Part shown: in pieces, positions 1 to 9,190 of the stretch
Numbering within the stretch: position 1 is the stretch's first letter
How the letters are laid out: each line of letters starts with the position of its first letter
Assembly: GCF_902833905.1 (NCBI RefSeq)
Contig: NZ_CADFGP010000025.1
Location: 1-64,000, forward strand
Direction: 5' to 3'
DNA length: 64,000 nt
Origin: Paraburkholderia tuberum STM678
Lineage (GTDB): Bacteria; Pseudomonadota; Gammaproteobacteria; Burkholderiales; Burkholderiaceae
Notes under the pieces: generated by a model
What the model was told of the DNA's origin: nothing
What the model saw: the letters and a program-made list of their open reading frames with translations, nothing else
Database searches by the model: none
Made by a program: the position numbers and the translations under genes

Positions 1-39
1 CTAATCTTACTGTGTCACAAAAATTGATTTGCAGCAAGG

Positions 40-65
40 TAATACCTGGTAGTATTAAATAATAC
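40..65 (+). promoter_or_regulatory. Overlapping inverted repeats upstream of the transposase
   Basis: TAATAC (40-45), GTATTA (52-57) and TAATAC (60-65) lie between the IS left end and the transposase ATG at 84. The middle copy can pair with either outer copy, so two exclusive hairpins are possible. This could be the transposase promoter/operator or an RNA element limiting its translation. Only the repeats are seen; a role is inferred. Confidence 0.35.
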
Positions 66-83
66 AGACTTCGGGCGATCGCG

Positions 84-1400
84 ATGAGAGAAGATGTCGA
101 CGAATTTGACGCGTATCTGGATCATCTGGGGCAGGCGTTAGGGCACGCCGATCGCCATGCCGGCCTCAAGGGTTACTGTTCGGGCCTGGTGTTGCCGCTG
201 TCACGCAAGAGCGTCGAGCCGATGGCCGCGCATATTGACCCAGTTCACGCGAGTGCGAAACACCAGTCACTCCATCACTTTGTGGCCAAGGCAGAATGGT
301 GTGGCCGGGCGGTCCTGGAGCGGGTACGCGAATGGGTGATGCCCGCGTTAGGCCTGCACGCTGCTCAAGAGGCTGGCTATTACTGGATTATTGACGACAC
401 GGGCTTCCCGAAGAAGGGCAAGCATTCGGTCGGCGTAGCTCGGCAATACTGTGGGCAACTGGGCAAACAGGATAACTGTCAGATCGCCGTGAGCCTGTCG
501 ATCGCGACACAACGCGGCAGCCTGCCGATTGCCTGGCAGTTGTATGTCCCCCAGGAATGGATTGACGACCGGGAACGTGCCCGTCGTGCGGGCATTCCCG
601 ACGATCTGGCTTTCGAGACCAAGCCACAGATTGCGCTGGCCCAGCTTCGCGAGGCTATAGCATCCGGCGTTGCGCCGGGCATCGTGCTGGCCGATGCCGG
701 GTACGGCGACGAAACCGCTTTCCGGGATGGCGTAACGAAACTGGGTTTGTTGTACGCGGTAGGGATCCGGCCGGGCACCTCGGTGTGGGCACCAGGTACG
801 GCGCCGCTTCCGCCCAGGCCCTGGCGCGGGCGCGGCAAGCCACCGACATTGTTGCGCCGTGCGCCCGGCCACGAGCCGATCGCCATGAAGGAACTGGCCA
901 TGCAATTACCCGTGGACGCCTGGCAATCCGTAACCTGGCGCGAAGGCAGCAACGCAGCACTTTCCTCGCGCTTTGCCGCCGTGCGGGTTCGTCCCGCACA
1001 TCGCGACTATTGGCGAAGTACCGTTCGCGACGAAGAATGGCTGCTCATTGAATGGCCTGAGGGCGATACGGAGCCGCTCAAATACTTTCTCACTACCGCC
1101 CCTGAGGAGGCGACACTTGAGCAGCTTGTGTTCGTGACCAAGATGCGCTGGCGCATCGAACGCGACTATCAGGACCTGAAACAGGAGTTCGGGCTTGGTC
1201 ATTACGAAGGGCGTGGCTGGCGTGGCTTTCACCACCACGCCACACTGAGTATCGCTGCGTATGGGTTTCTGATGGCTCAGCGACTCCGAATGCAATCAGA
1301 TGGACGCGATAAAAAAAACTTCCTTGAACGCGCGCTGCCTGCCCTTCCCCCGGATTACATCCCCCGGGGCAGTCCAGCGCGCTCAACGCCACGTTCCTGA
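84..1400 (+). CDS. IS701-family DDE transposase, C-terminus probably frameshifted
   Basis: Transposase that would cut and rejoin the surrounding IS ends. The DDE core is visible: IIDDTGFPKKG (Asp about 104-105), VLADAGYGD (Asp about 204) and RWRIERDYQDLKQE (Glu about 358). The open frame ends at 1400 with a run (SPARSTPRS) unlike the family. The +1 frame from about 1380 instead encodes RAQRHVPDSITTLRILL, which resembles the usual family C-terminus, and continues to a TAG at 1501-1503 in the right repeat. A one-base insertion or two-base deletion within about 1361-1383, near a C5G4 run, would explain this. The protein may therefore be inactive, or the family resemblance of the second frame may be overcalled. 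The DDE triad itself is intact. Confidence 0.85.
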   Translation: MREDVDEFDAYLDHLGQALGHADRHAGLKGYCSGLVLPLSRKSVEPMAAHIDPVHASAKHQSLHHFVAKAEWCGRAVLERVREWVMPALGLHAAQEAGYYWIIDDTGFPKKGKHSVGVARQYCGQLGKQDNCQIAVSLSIATQRGSLPIAWQLYVPQEWIDDRERARRAGIPDDLAFETKPQIALAQLREAIASGVAPGIVLADAGYGDETAFRDGVTKLGLLYAVGIRPGTSVWAPGTAPLPPRPWRGRGKPPTLLRRAPGHEPIAMKELAMQLPVDAWQSVTWREGSNAALSSRFAAVRVRPAHRDYWRSTVRDEEWLLIEWPEGDTEPLKYFLTTAPEEATLEQLVFVTKMRWRIERDYQDLKQEFGLGHYEGRGWRGFHHHATLSIAAYGFLMAQRLRMQSDGRDKKNFLERALPALPPDYIPRGSPARSTPRS

Positions 1401-1791
1401 TTCCATTACTACGTTACGCATCCTGCTTGGACTAAGGCTCATGCAACGATGGCTCTCCTCCTGTACGACAATAGGGCGCGCAATTAGTTATGTGACACAG
1501 TAGTACTAAGCGTTTTCGATGAATCGCCGGTTCGCGACTCGCTGTTCAATTTTGCAATCAGCGCCTACCACTGAGCGCCAGAATCTAACGGATGTGCCAC
1601 AAAGGCTGCCGCAACCACTCTTTGACTCGCGCCGCCATATTTTAGTCAGAAAATCCCTCAACTGTTTTTTTAGTCATTGGATTCGCTCCCCCTTGCAACA
1701 CGGGCCTGAGAGGGGATAGAAAAGTCCGTAACTTTAGGAATTTGAAGGAAGTCTGCTACGCTGCGCGCTTCACCACCCTCGCATTGAAACA

Positions 1792-2181
1792 ATGGAAAGC
1801 CCTTTCAACGATCGCGGCGTGTCGGTCACGCGCAACGCCCTCTCATCCGCAGGTCAGGTCTTCCCGCTGCGCGATATCGTCGACGTGCGGGTCGTGACCG
1901 TGCAGAAGAACAAGGTCGTGCCGCTCGTGATCTCGGTGGCCGGGCTGATCGGCGCAATCGTCGGGGGCGTGCTGCACTCGGCGTCGGGACTCGTATGCGG
2001 GGTGATGCTGATCGTGGTCGGTTGGCTTACCTGGGTGACCCAGGACATCACGCATCGGCTGATGGTCAAGACGGCCGACGGCGAGCGCGAAGCGCTGATG
2101 AGTACGGATCGCGAGTTCGTCGAACGCGTCGGCGAGGCAGTGCATCGGGCGAAGGCCGCGGCTGCCGCGCCGAAGGCTTGA
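1792..2181 (+). CDS. DUF6232-family small membrane protein
   Basis: A 129-residue protein of unknown function resembling the DUF6232 family. The N-terminus has a short beta-rich segment (FNDRGVSVTRNAL, then FPLRDIVDVRVVTV), followed by two hydrophobic helices at about residues 45-62 and 65-82, and a soluble, Ala-rich C-terminal tail. The order (short N-terminal strand region, helical hairpin, charged tail) is typical of that family. It is a single gene, with the IS upstream on the same strand and glycogen phosphorylase convergent downstream. The ribosome-binding site is weak. No role can be given from sequence. Confidence 0.6.
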   Translation: MESPFNDRGVSVTRNALSSAGQVFPLRDIVDVRVVTVQKNKVVPLVISVAGLIGAIVGGVLHSASGLVCGVMLIVVGWLTWVTQDITHRLMVKTADGEREALMSTDREFVERVGEAVHRAKAAAAAPKA

Positions 2182-2294
2182 CGCGGGGCGACGATCGAAC
2201 ATGACGAAGCCGTGCGCGACGGATCAGCACCAGCCTCGCACGGCTTTCGATCTGCTTGCCCGCAAGCAACGACTACGTTGCCGTCATCTCGCGC

Positions 2295-4748
2295 TCAGTC
2301 GAGACTGAGCGGACTCACGCGCCAGATATTGCGCGCATACTCGCCGATCGTTCGATCCGACGAGAACTGCCCCATCCCCGCGACGTTCTCGATCGCGCTT
2401 TCGGCCCACGCGTGCTTGTCGACGAAACGCGCATCCACTTCGTTCTGCGCCTTCGCGAACGCGTCGAAATCGGCGAGCACCATATAGTGATCGCCCCAGT
2501 CGACCAGCGTGTGAAAGATATCCGAGAAGCGCAGCGGATCGTCCGGCGAAAAGTAGCCCGTGCGAATCTGATCGAGCGCGGTGCGCAGTGTTTCGTTTTC
2601 CTCGTAAATCCGCCGCGGCCGATAGCCGCTTGCGCGCAGGTCGTCCACCTCGTCGGCGGAGTGACCGAAGATGAAGATGTTCTCGCGCCCCACCGCGTCG
2701 CAGATCTCGATGTTCGCGCCGTCCATCGTGCCGATCGTCAATGCGCCATTGAGCGCGAGCTTCATGTTGCCGGTGCCCGACGCCTCGGTGCCGGCCATCG
2801 AGATCTGCTCCGACAGATCGGCCGCCGGAATGATCAGCTCGGCCACGCTGACCCCGTAGTTCGGCACGAACACGACCTTCAGCCTGTCGCCGATCAGCGG
2901 ATCATGATTGACCTTCTCGCTGACGTCGCCGATCAGCTTGATGATCGTCTTGGCCATCCGGTACGCGGACGCGGCTTTGCCCGCGAACAGCACGACGCGC
3001 GGCACCCAGTCGCGCTCCGGATTCGCGCGAATCTCGTTGTAGCGTACGATCACGTGCAGCAAGTTCAGCAACTGGCGCTTGTATTCGTGAATGCGCTTGA
3101 CCTGCAGATCGAACAGCGCGTCCGGATCGAAGTGCAGCTTCGTGTGATGCGCGAGCCGGTGCACGAGCCGCAGCTTGCTCTGTCGTTTGGCCTCGCGGAA
3201 CGCTTCGACGAACTCGTCGTCCTTGCGCAGATTACGCAGCTGCTCGAGCTCGAACAGATTGCTGCGCCAGTGTGTGCCGATGCGCGCGTCGATCAGCGAC
3301 GACAGCGACGGACTCGCCTGCGCGAGCCAGCGGCGCGGCGTGATGCCGTTGGTCACGTTGGTGAAGCGGTCCGGATAGATGCGCGCGAAGTCGGCGAAGA
3401 TGTCGCGCGTCATCAGCTGCGAATGCAGCTTCGACACGCCGTTCACCTTGTGACTCGCGACGATCGCCAGATACGCCATGCGCACGCGCCGCTGCCCATA
3501 TTCATCGACGAGCGAAATGCGGCGGATCATCTCGGCGTCGTGGCCCGAGTGCTCGCTGACGTGCTTCAGAAACTGTGCGTTGATTTCGAAGATGATCTCG
3601 AGATGCCGCGGCAGCAGGCGTGACAACATTTCGACATCCCATGTTTCGAGCGCCTCGGGCATCAGCGTGTGATTCGTGTACGAGAAGATCTGCGTCAAGT
3701 GTTTCCACGCCTTGTCCCACGGCACATGATGCTCGTCGACGAGCAGGCGCATCAGCTCGGGAATCGCGAGCACCGGGTGCGTGTCGTTCAGATGCACCGC
3801 GACCTTCTCCGAGAAGCGTCCGAACGTGCTGTGCGTGCGCTGATAGCGGCGGATCAGATCCTGCATCGTCGCCGACACGAAGAAGTACTCCTGGCGCAGC
3901 CGCAACTCGCGGCCCGCCGGCGTCGAATCGTCCGGATAGAGCAGCCGCGACACGTTCTCCGACATGTTCTTGGTGTCGACCGCGTTGCGGTAGTCGCCAC
4001 GATTGAATGCGCCGAGGTCGAGTTCCTCGGTCGCGCGCGCGGACCATAGGCGCAGCGTGTTGGTTGCGTCGGTCGCGTAGCCGGGGATCACGGTGTCGTA
4101 GGCGGTCGCGTTCACATGCTCGGTGTCGATCCATTCGGTCTTGTCGCCGCGCTGCACGGTGCGGCCGCCGAAGTGCACCATGTACTTGATTTCGGGTCGC
4201 GGAAATTCCCATGGGTTGCCGGCGCGCAGCCAATAGTCGGGCGCCTCGACCTGCTCGCCGTTGACGATTTCCTGACGGAACATGCCGTACTGGTAACGGA
4301 TGCCGTAGCCGAAGCCCGGAATGCCGAGCGTCGCCATCGAGTCGAGAAAGCACGCCGCGAGCCGGCCGAGGCCGCCGTTGCCAAGCGCTGCGTCGGGTTC
4401 GAGATCGATCAGCGCGTCCATGTCGACGCCGAGGCTCGCGAGCGCCTCCTTCATCTGATCGTGAATGCCGAGCGCGAGTAGCGCGTTGGTAAAGGTCCTG
4501 CCGATCAGAAACTCCATCGACAGGTAGTAGACCCGCTTCACGTCCTGCTCGTATTGCAGGCGCGTGGTCTTCATCCAGCGCGCGACGAGCCGGTCGCGCA
4601 CGGCCAGCGCGGCCGCGTGCAGCCAGTCGTGCGGGTGAGCGGTGACGGCGTCCTTGCCGACGCCGTACATCATGCGATTCGAAATTGAGCGCCGTAGCGC
4701 GTCGACGGTACTGTTGAGCTGGTCGAATTCCAGATCGACGGCTGTCAT
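2295..4748 (-). CDS. glgP: Glycogen/maltodextrin phosphorylase
   Basis: Phosphorolytic release of glucose-1-phosphate from alpha-1,4-glucans in the cytoplasm, PLP-dependent. The full-length family pattern is present: YYLSMEFLIGRTF and GNGGLGRLAACFLDS near the N-terminus, HLNDTHP in the middle, VFVPNYGVS, and the PLP lysine motif EASGTGNMKLALNGA around residue 660, then GTMDGANIEI. I take the ATG at 4748 (protein begins MTAVDLEFDQ, 817 residues) because GGAGG sits just upstream; an in-frame start 14 codons earlier has no such site. No other glycogen genes are adjacent. The stop codon lies inside a 9-bp inverted repeat (2292-2311) without a T run. Confidence 0.95.
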   Translation of the reverse strand: MTAVDLEFDQLNSTVDALRRSISNRMMYGVGKDAVTAHPHDWLHAAALAVRDRLVARWMKTTRLQYEQDVKRVYYLSMEFLIGRTFTNALLALGIHDQMKEALASLGVDMDALIDLEPDAALGNGGLGRLAACFLDSMATLGIPGFGYGIRYQYGMFRQEIVNGEQVEAPDYWLRAGNPWEFPRPEIKYMVHFGGRTVQRGDKTEWIDTEHVNATAYDTVIPGYATDATNTLRLWSARATEELDLGAFNRGDYRNAVDTKNMSENVSRLLYPDDSTPAGRELRLRQEYFFVSATMQDLIRRYQRTHSTFGRFSEKVAVHLNDTHPVLAIPELMRLLVDEHHVPWDKAWKHLTQIFSYTNHTLMPEALETWDVEMLSRLLPRHLEIIFEINAQFLKHVSEHSGHDAEMIRRISLVDEYGQRRVRMAYLAIVASHKVNGVSKLHSQLMTRDIFADFARIYPDRFTNVTNGITPRRWLAQASPSLSSLIDARIGTHWRSNLFELEQLRNLRKDDEFVEAFREAKRQSKLRLVHRLAHHTKLHFDPDALFDLQVKRIHEYKRQLLNLLHVIVRYNEIRANPERDWVPRVVLFAGKAASAYRMAKTIIKLIGDVSEKVNHDPLIGDRLKVVFVPNYGVSVAELIIPAADLSEQISMAGTEASGTGNMKLALNGALTIGTMDGANIEICDAVGRENIFIFGHSADEVDDLRASGYRPRRIYEENETLRTALDQIRTGYFSPDDPLRFSDIFHTLVDWGDHYMVLADFDAFAKAQNEVDARFVDKHAWAESAIENVAGMGQFSSDRTIGEYARNIWRVSPLSLD

Positions 4749-5443
4749 CGAAGCCTCCGGGAAGGTCGACATCGCAAACGCGAACCGCACGGGAGACGGA
4801 CGGGAGGCGCGTGCCTGTCGGAGCGGTTTAAAAAAATAGAGTAGGACATTTTAGGGATCGCGCACACTGGCACGCGAGCGGACGGTAATGCATACGGCGT
4901 GCCCAGCGAGCTCGCCCGCTGCCGCGCGACCGAGCCGCGGCGGGCGCCCGGACGCGGTGCAAAGCTGCGTGGCAGCGGCACTCTGGGTGGGCATCGGCGC
5001 GCGTGAGTCGGGTGACGAAAGCGGGTTGGGGAAGGCAAACGCCCGAAGCATCTGCGAGCCGCACATCGATTATTTTTCCGATGCGTGACGAGCGGATGAA
5101 GCCCCGAATAGCCTGATTTTGTGATCGAATCGGGCGGCCCGTTCTGCCGGGCGGTTCTGTCGTGTGTGTGTTGGATTTGACGGGGGGCGCGCGCCGATTT
5201 GGAGATGGCGGGCGGGATTGGCGGTTAGTTGCGTTTCATTGAGATCGATCAAAGCGCCTCATCTTCTAGCCGCCTCCCGGTTCCTGCCCGCCTCCCTGCA
5301 CGATCGTGCCGTCTCTGCAACAATCGCGACGTTGCGCCGCACAAGCCGCCACGTCGATCCCCCGTGGACCGACAGCGCGCGCCTGACCCTCGACGAAACC
5401 GCCGCCCGAGCGCGTCGCCTCTCCGGAAGCGACCGACACCGGC
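4749..5443. other. Intergenic region between divergent glgP and MFS genes
   Basis: About 700 bases with no gene I can support. Short open frames here are high-GC shadows without recognisable domains. It must hold the promoters of glgP (leftward) and the MFS gene (rightward). An A/T-rich patch near 4829-4855 is the most promoter-like stretch for glgP, but I could not fix -35 and -10 boxes. Confidence 0.5.
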
Positions 5444-6901
5444 ATGCCCAACCCCGCGAGCCACGCCTTGTCCGATAAGCTCAGCCCCGCCGTCGGCGTC
5501 CCCACGCCGACTCTCCCCGCCGACGGCCCGATGTCGGCCGCCAACCGCCGGGCGATGGCCGCGATCATGCTCGCCGTCGCGCTCGCCACGCTCGATACCG
5601 CGATCGCCAACACCGCGCTGCCCGCGATCGCCGGCGACCTGCACGCGGCGCCGGCCGCCTCGGTCTGGATCATCAACGCATATCAGCTCGCGATGGTCGC
5701 GACGCTGCTGCCGCTCGCCGCGCTCGGCGATATCGTCGGACATCGGCGCATCTATATCGGCGGCATCGCGCTGTTCACGCTGAGCTCGCTCGGCTGCGCG
5801 ATGGCGCCGACGCTGCCGCTGCTCGCCGCCGCGCGCATCGTGCAGGGCTTGGGCGCCAGCGCGATCATGAGCGTCAACACCGCGCTGATCCGCTATCTGT
5901 ACCCGCCGCATCGGCTCGGTCGCGGGCTTGGCACCAATGCGCTGATCGTCGGCGTGTCGTTCGCGGTCGGGCCGACGGTGGCGTCGCTGATTCTGTCGGT
6001 CGCGACCTGGCCGTGGCTGTTCGCGGTCAACGTGCCGCTCGGTGTACTCGCGCTGAGCTTCGCGATGCCGGCGCTGCCGCATACCGCGCAGAGCCGGCAC
6101 CCGCTCGATCCGGTGGCGGCGCTGCTCAACGTGGTCACGTTCGCCGCGCTGATCTTCGCGCTCGGCGAGGCGGCGCAACGCGCGTCGCTGCAGATCGTGC
6201 TCAGCGCCGCGGCGCTCGCCGGCGTGTTCGGGCTGCTGCTGATCCGCCGCGAGGCCGGCCACCCCGCGCCCATGCTGCCTGTCGATCTGTTCAAGCGGCC
6301 GGTGTTCGCGCTGTCGGCGGTGACGGCCGTGTGCTCGTTCGCCGCGCAGGGCCTAGCGTTCGTGTCGCTGCCGTTCTATTTCGAGGACGTGCTGCTGCGC
6401 AGCCAGGTCGAAACCGGCTTCCTGATGACGCCGTGGCCCGTCGTGGTCGCGCTCGCCGCGCCGCTCGCGGGCGGCCTGTCGGACCGCTACCCGCCGGGGC
6501 TGCTCGGCGCGATCGGGCTAGCGGTGCTGTCGGCGGGGATGGCCTCGCTGGCGATGCTGCCCGCCCATCCGCACGTGCTCGACATCGGCATCCGTATGGC
6601 GATCTGCGGCGCGGGTTTCGGCTTTTTCCAGTCGCCGAACCTGAAGGCGCTGATGGCGAGCGCGCCGCCGGAGCGTAGCGGCGGCGCGAGCGGCATCGTG
6701 GCGACCGCGCGGCTGCTCGGACAGGCGACCGGCGCGGCGCTGGTCGCGCTGTGCTTCGGCATTGCCGGCCGCCAGCATGGGCCGACGCTCGCGCTCGGCC
6801 TCGGCGCGTTCTTCGCCGGCGCGGCGAGCCTGGCGAGCGGCTTGCGGCTGCTCGCGCCGTCGCATCGCGCGGGCGTGCAGACGAAGGCAGCGGTCAGGTG
6901 A
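5444..6901 (+). CDS. MFS transporter, DHA2-type drug:proton antiporter
   Basis: Inner-membrane exporter of the major facilitator superfamily, 485 residues. The hydrophobicity pattern and length fit the 14-helix DHA2 group. Visible family motifs are LDTAIANTALPAIAGDL in helix 1 (DHA2 motif D1-like), GDIVGHRRIYIGG (motif A, loop 2-3), and GVSFAVGPTVASLIL (motif C, antiporter signature, helix 5). The substrate cannot be read from sequence. It stands alone, with no TetR or MarR regulator beside it and threonine aldolase convergent downstream. The start gives a short soluble N-terminus before helix 1; a later start at MSAANRR is possible. Confidence 0.88.
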   Translation: MPNPASHALSDKLSPAVGVPTPTLPADGPMSAANRRAMAAIMLAVALATLDTAIANTALPAIAGDLHAAPAASVWIINAYQLAMVATLLPLAALGDIVGHRRIYIGGIALFTLSSLGCAMAPTLPLLAAARIVQGLGASAIMSVNTALIRYLYPPHRLGRGLGTNALIVGVSFAVGPTVASLILSVATWPWLFAVNVPLGVLALSFAMPALPHTAQSRHPLDPVAALLNVVTFAALIFALGEAAQRASLQIVLSAAALAGVFGLLLIRREAGHPAPMLPVDLFKRPVFALSAVTAVCSFAAQGLAFVSLPFYFEDVLLRSQVETGFLMTPWPVVVALAAPLAGGLSDRYPPGLLGAIGLAVLSAGMASLAMLPAHPHVLDIGIRMAICGAGFGFFQSPNLKALMASAPPERSGGASGIVATARLLGQATGAALVALCFGIAGRQHGPTLALGLGAFFAGAASLASGLRLLAPSHRAGVQTKAAVR

Positions 6902-7042
6902 GATATGCGCCGGACGGCGCGTGAGGCGGGGATGAAGCCTGAATGAAGCGCGCCTCGAACGAGCGCGCACGAGTTGGAGCCAGTGCGGGAAGACGAGGCG
7001 GCAACCACGCGAGCCGCCTCGCTTCCGAGCAACGCGGCGCGA

Positions 7043-8050
7043 TCAACGTGCCGCGAAATACCCCTTCACCGCGGCAATGAACGTGTCGATATCGTCGCGC
7101 GACACATCCATGTGCGTGACGAAGCGCGACGCGTACAGCATCTGCGTGAGGATGCCGCGCTCCTTGAGCCACGCCTCGAGCGGCGCGCAATGCTGCTGCG
7201 GAAACTGCGCGAACACCATGTTCGTCGCGACCGACTGCACCTTCACCTGCTCGATCGTCTCCAGCCCCGCCGCCAGATGCGCGGCGTTTGCGTGGTCGTC
7301 GGCGAGCCGCTCGACGTTGTGATCGAGCGCGTACAGGCACGCCGCCGCGAGCACGCCAGCCTGGCGCATGCCGCCGCCGAGCACCTTGCGCCAGCGATGC
7401 GCGACGTCGATCAGCGCGCGGCTGCCGACCAGCACCGAGCCGACCGGCGCGCCCAGTCCCTTCGAAAAACAGATCGACACCGAATCGAACGGCTCGGCCA
7501 GCGCCGCGACCGGCTTGCCCGCCGCGACCGCCGCGTTGAACACGCGCGCGCCGTCGAGGTGGGTCGCGAGGCCGCGCTCGCGCGCGAGCCGCGTCGCATC
7601 GGCGACGTACTGCGCCGGCAACACCTTGCCGCCGATCGTGTTTTCCAACGCGAGCAACCGCGTGCGCGCGAAGTGATCGTCGATCGGCTTGATTGCGGCG
7701 GCGATCTTGTCGAGCGGGATCGAGCCGTCGGCGGCGTTTTCGAGCGGTTGGGGCTGGATGCTGCCGAGCACGGCCGCGCCGCCGCCCTCGTATTTGTAGG
7801 TGTGCGCGAGCTGGCCGACGATGTATTCGTCGCCGCGCGCGCAGTGCGCCATCAACGCGGCGAGGTTGCTTTGTGTGCCGCTCGGGAAGAACAGCCCCGC
7901 TTCCTTGCCGGTGCGCTCGGCCAGCGTGGCCTGCAGACGCAGGACGGTGGGGTCGTCGCCCCAGACGTCGTCGCCGACTTCGGCCGCCGACATCGCCGCG
8001 AGCATCGGCGGAGTCGGACGGGTAACGGTATCGCTGCGCAAATCGATCAT
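7043..8050 (-). CDS. ltaE: Low-specificity L-threonine aldolase
   Basis: PLP enzyme cleaving L-threonine and L-allo-threonine to glycine and acetaldehyde. The start motif MIDLRSDTVTRPT, the GDDVWGDDPTV segment and the PLP lysine in SICFSKGLGAPVGS identify the family; 335 residues is the usual length. I chose the ATG at 8050 because AGGGA precedes it and the protein then begins as family members do; MDAQGHT at 8071 is an alternative. It is monocistronic, with a LytM lipoprotein gene upstream on the same strand, separated by 187 bases. Confidence 0.93.
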   Translation of the reverse strand: MIDLRSDTVTRPTPPMLAAMSAAEVGDDVWGDDPTVLRLQATLAERTGKEAGLFFPSGTQSNLAALMAHCARGDEYIVGQLAHTYKYEGGGAAVLGSIQPQPLENAADGSIPLDKIAAAIKPIDDHFARTRLLALENTIGGKVLPAQYVADATRLARERGLATHLDGARVFNAAVAAGKPVAALAEPFDSVSICFSKGLGAPVGSVLVGSRALIDVAHRWRKVLGGGMRQAGVLAAACLYALDHNVERLADDHANAAHLAAGLETIEQVKVQSVATNMVFAQFPQQHCAPLEAWLKERGILTQMLYASRFVTHMDVSRDDIDTFIAAVKGYFAAR

Positions 8051-8237
8051 TGTGTGTCCCTGTGCGTCCATGAATGACAGCCTACGGCAACCGGCCGCCC
8101 GTTCATTCCCGGAAGGAACGCGCGCGCCGGCAAACGAGCCATACAGTGTATTCAATTCAGACGACGCTGAAAATCGATGCATCCCCGAGAAGCGCGCCGA
8201 TCCGGCTGCGATGAGCCAACAGTCGCGACGGGGACGC

Positions 8238-9041
8238 TCAGCCGCCAGGCTTCGGCAACCACTGGAGCGGATCGACCGGCTGGCCGTTCTCGCGCACTTC
8301 GAACTGGATCGACGCGACGCCGTGGCTATCGACACCGACCTCGCCGATCGTCTGCCCTTGCGCCACCGCATCGCCTTCCTTGACGAGTAGCTGGCTGTTC
8401 TGGCCGTACGCGGTGATCAGCGAATCGTTGTGCTTGATGATGATGAGCGGGCCGTAGGCTTCGATGCCGGTGCCCGCGTACACCACGCGGCCGGTCGCCG
8501 CGGCCTTGACCGGATCACCGGGTTGGCCGCCGATCACGATGCCGTTGGATTTGCCCGGCGCGAACGCGCGCAGGATCGGTCCGCGCAATGGCCATTGCAG
8601 CACGCCCTGCTGTGGCACGGCGGCAGGGGCCGGCGCACCGGGTACGGCGCCCGGCGGCACGTTCGCCGTCGCGCCCGGCGCGGCTGGCGCGCCCGGCGCC
8701 ACCGCGACCGGCGGCGTGACCACGCTGCCCGAGGCCATCGGCGGCGAAACGCGCAGCACCTGGCCGGGCGCGACCGCCGCGTTGACCGGCAAGCCGTTCC
8801 AGGCCGCGATTTCCTGCGGCCTTCGTCCATAGGCCGAAGCGATGCCGGACAGCGTATCGCCCGGATTGACGCGATAGTAGCCGGCGGGCACCGGGACGGT
8901 CGCGAGGCTGGTCGTGCTCGACGGCGCGTTGCTGTAGAACGGCGTGCTTTCCCACGGCATCGTCGTGCAGCCGGCGATCGCCACACCGAGCGCCGCCGCC
9001 ATCAGCAGGCGGATCGCCGTCGGTTGCCATTGTCGTGTCAT
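8238..9041 (-). CDS. LysM/LytM lipoprotein, NlpD-like amidase activator
   Basis: Envelope lipoprotein, 267 residues. A signal peptide ends at a lipobox (AIAGC, Cys about 19). A LysM domain follows (YYRVNPGDTLSGIASAYG..., about 48-92) for peptidoglycan binding, then an Ala/Pro/Gly-rich linker and a C-terminal LytM/M23 domain (about 150-265). The zinc-ligand positions of active M23 peptidases are degenerate: no His-x(3)-Asp pair in SNGIVIGG, and IQFEV where active enzymes have HxHFE. It is therefore likely a non-catalytic activator of N-acetylmuramoyl-L-alanine amidases, as known for NlpD/EnvC. Start at 9041 is supported by GAGGA just upstream. It is not next to rpoS, so it may be an extra NlpD-type copy. 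Confidence 0.88.
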   Translation of the reverse strand: MTRQWQPTAIRLLMAAALGVAIAGCTTMPWESTPFYSNAPSSTTSLATVPVPAGYYRVNPGDTLSGIASAYGRRPQEIAAWNGLPVNAAVAPGQVLRVSPPMASGSVVTPPVAVAPGAPAAPGATANVPPGAVPGAPAPAAVPQQGVLQWPLRGPILRAFAPGKSNGIVIGGQPGDPVKAAATGRVVYAGTGIEAYGPLIIIKHNDSLITAYGQNSQLLVKEGDAVAQGQTIGEVGVDSHGVASIQFEVRENGQPVDPLQWLPKPGG

Positions 9042-9190
9042 CTGATTTTCCTCGACCTGTGTCTCAATCCAATTCAATCGACGCCGTAGCAATTGCCGTG
9101 CCGTCACGCTTGCACACGGTCGCGGTTGTCCGTTGCCGCCTGGATATTGTGCGCGACCGCCACACGCGCGCCGGCAAACTGCCGTGTTCT

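Larger units (their letters stand above)
5..1505 (+). mobile_element. Complete IS701-family insertion sequence
   Basis: A 1501-bp element bounded by imperfect terminal inverted repeats. The left end (5-19) and the reverse complement of the right end (1491-1505) agree at 13 of 15 bases and share an exact 12-base core, TACTGTGTCACA. The 4 bases outside each end are the same, CTAA at 1-4 and 1506-1509, which reads as a target-site duplication. That fits the YTAR duplication known for IS701-family elements. It carries one transposase gene, whose homologous C-terminal frame runs to a stop inside the right repeat. The intact ends and duplication suggest a fairly recent insertion. Confidence 0.88.

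Noticed and set aside
1311..1318. A8 run in the transposase gene as a programmed -1 frameshift site
   Set aside because: The family-like C-terminal frame is reached by a +1 (or -2) shift near 1361-1383, not by -1 at this run.
2292..2311. 9-bp inverted repeat at the glgP stop as an intrinsic terminator
   Set aside because: The loop is only 2 bases and no T run follows on the minus strand; half of it is coding sequence.
2256..3623. Open frame of 455 codons antisense to glgP
   Set aside because: No recognisable domain and lies wholly opposite well-conserved phosphorylase motifs.
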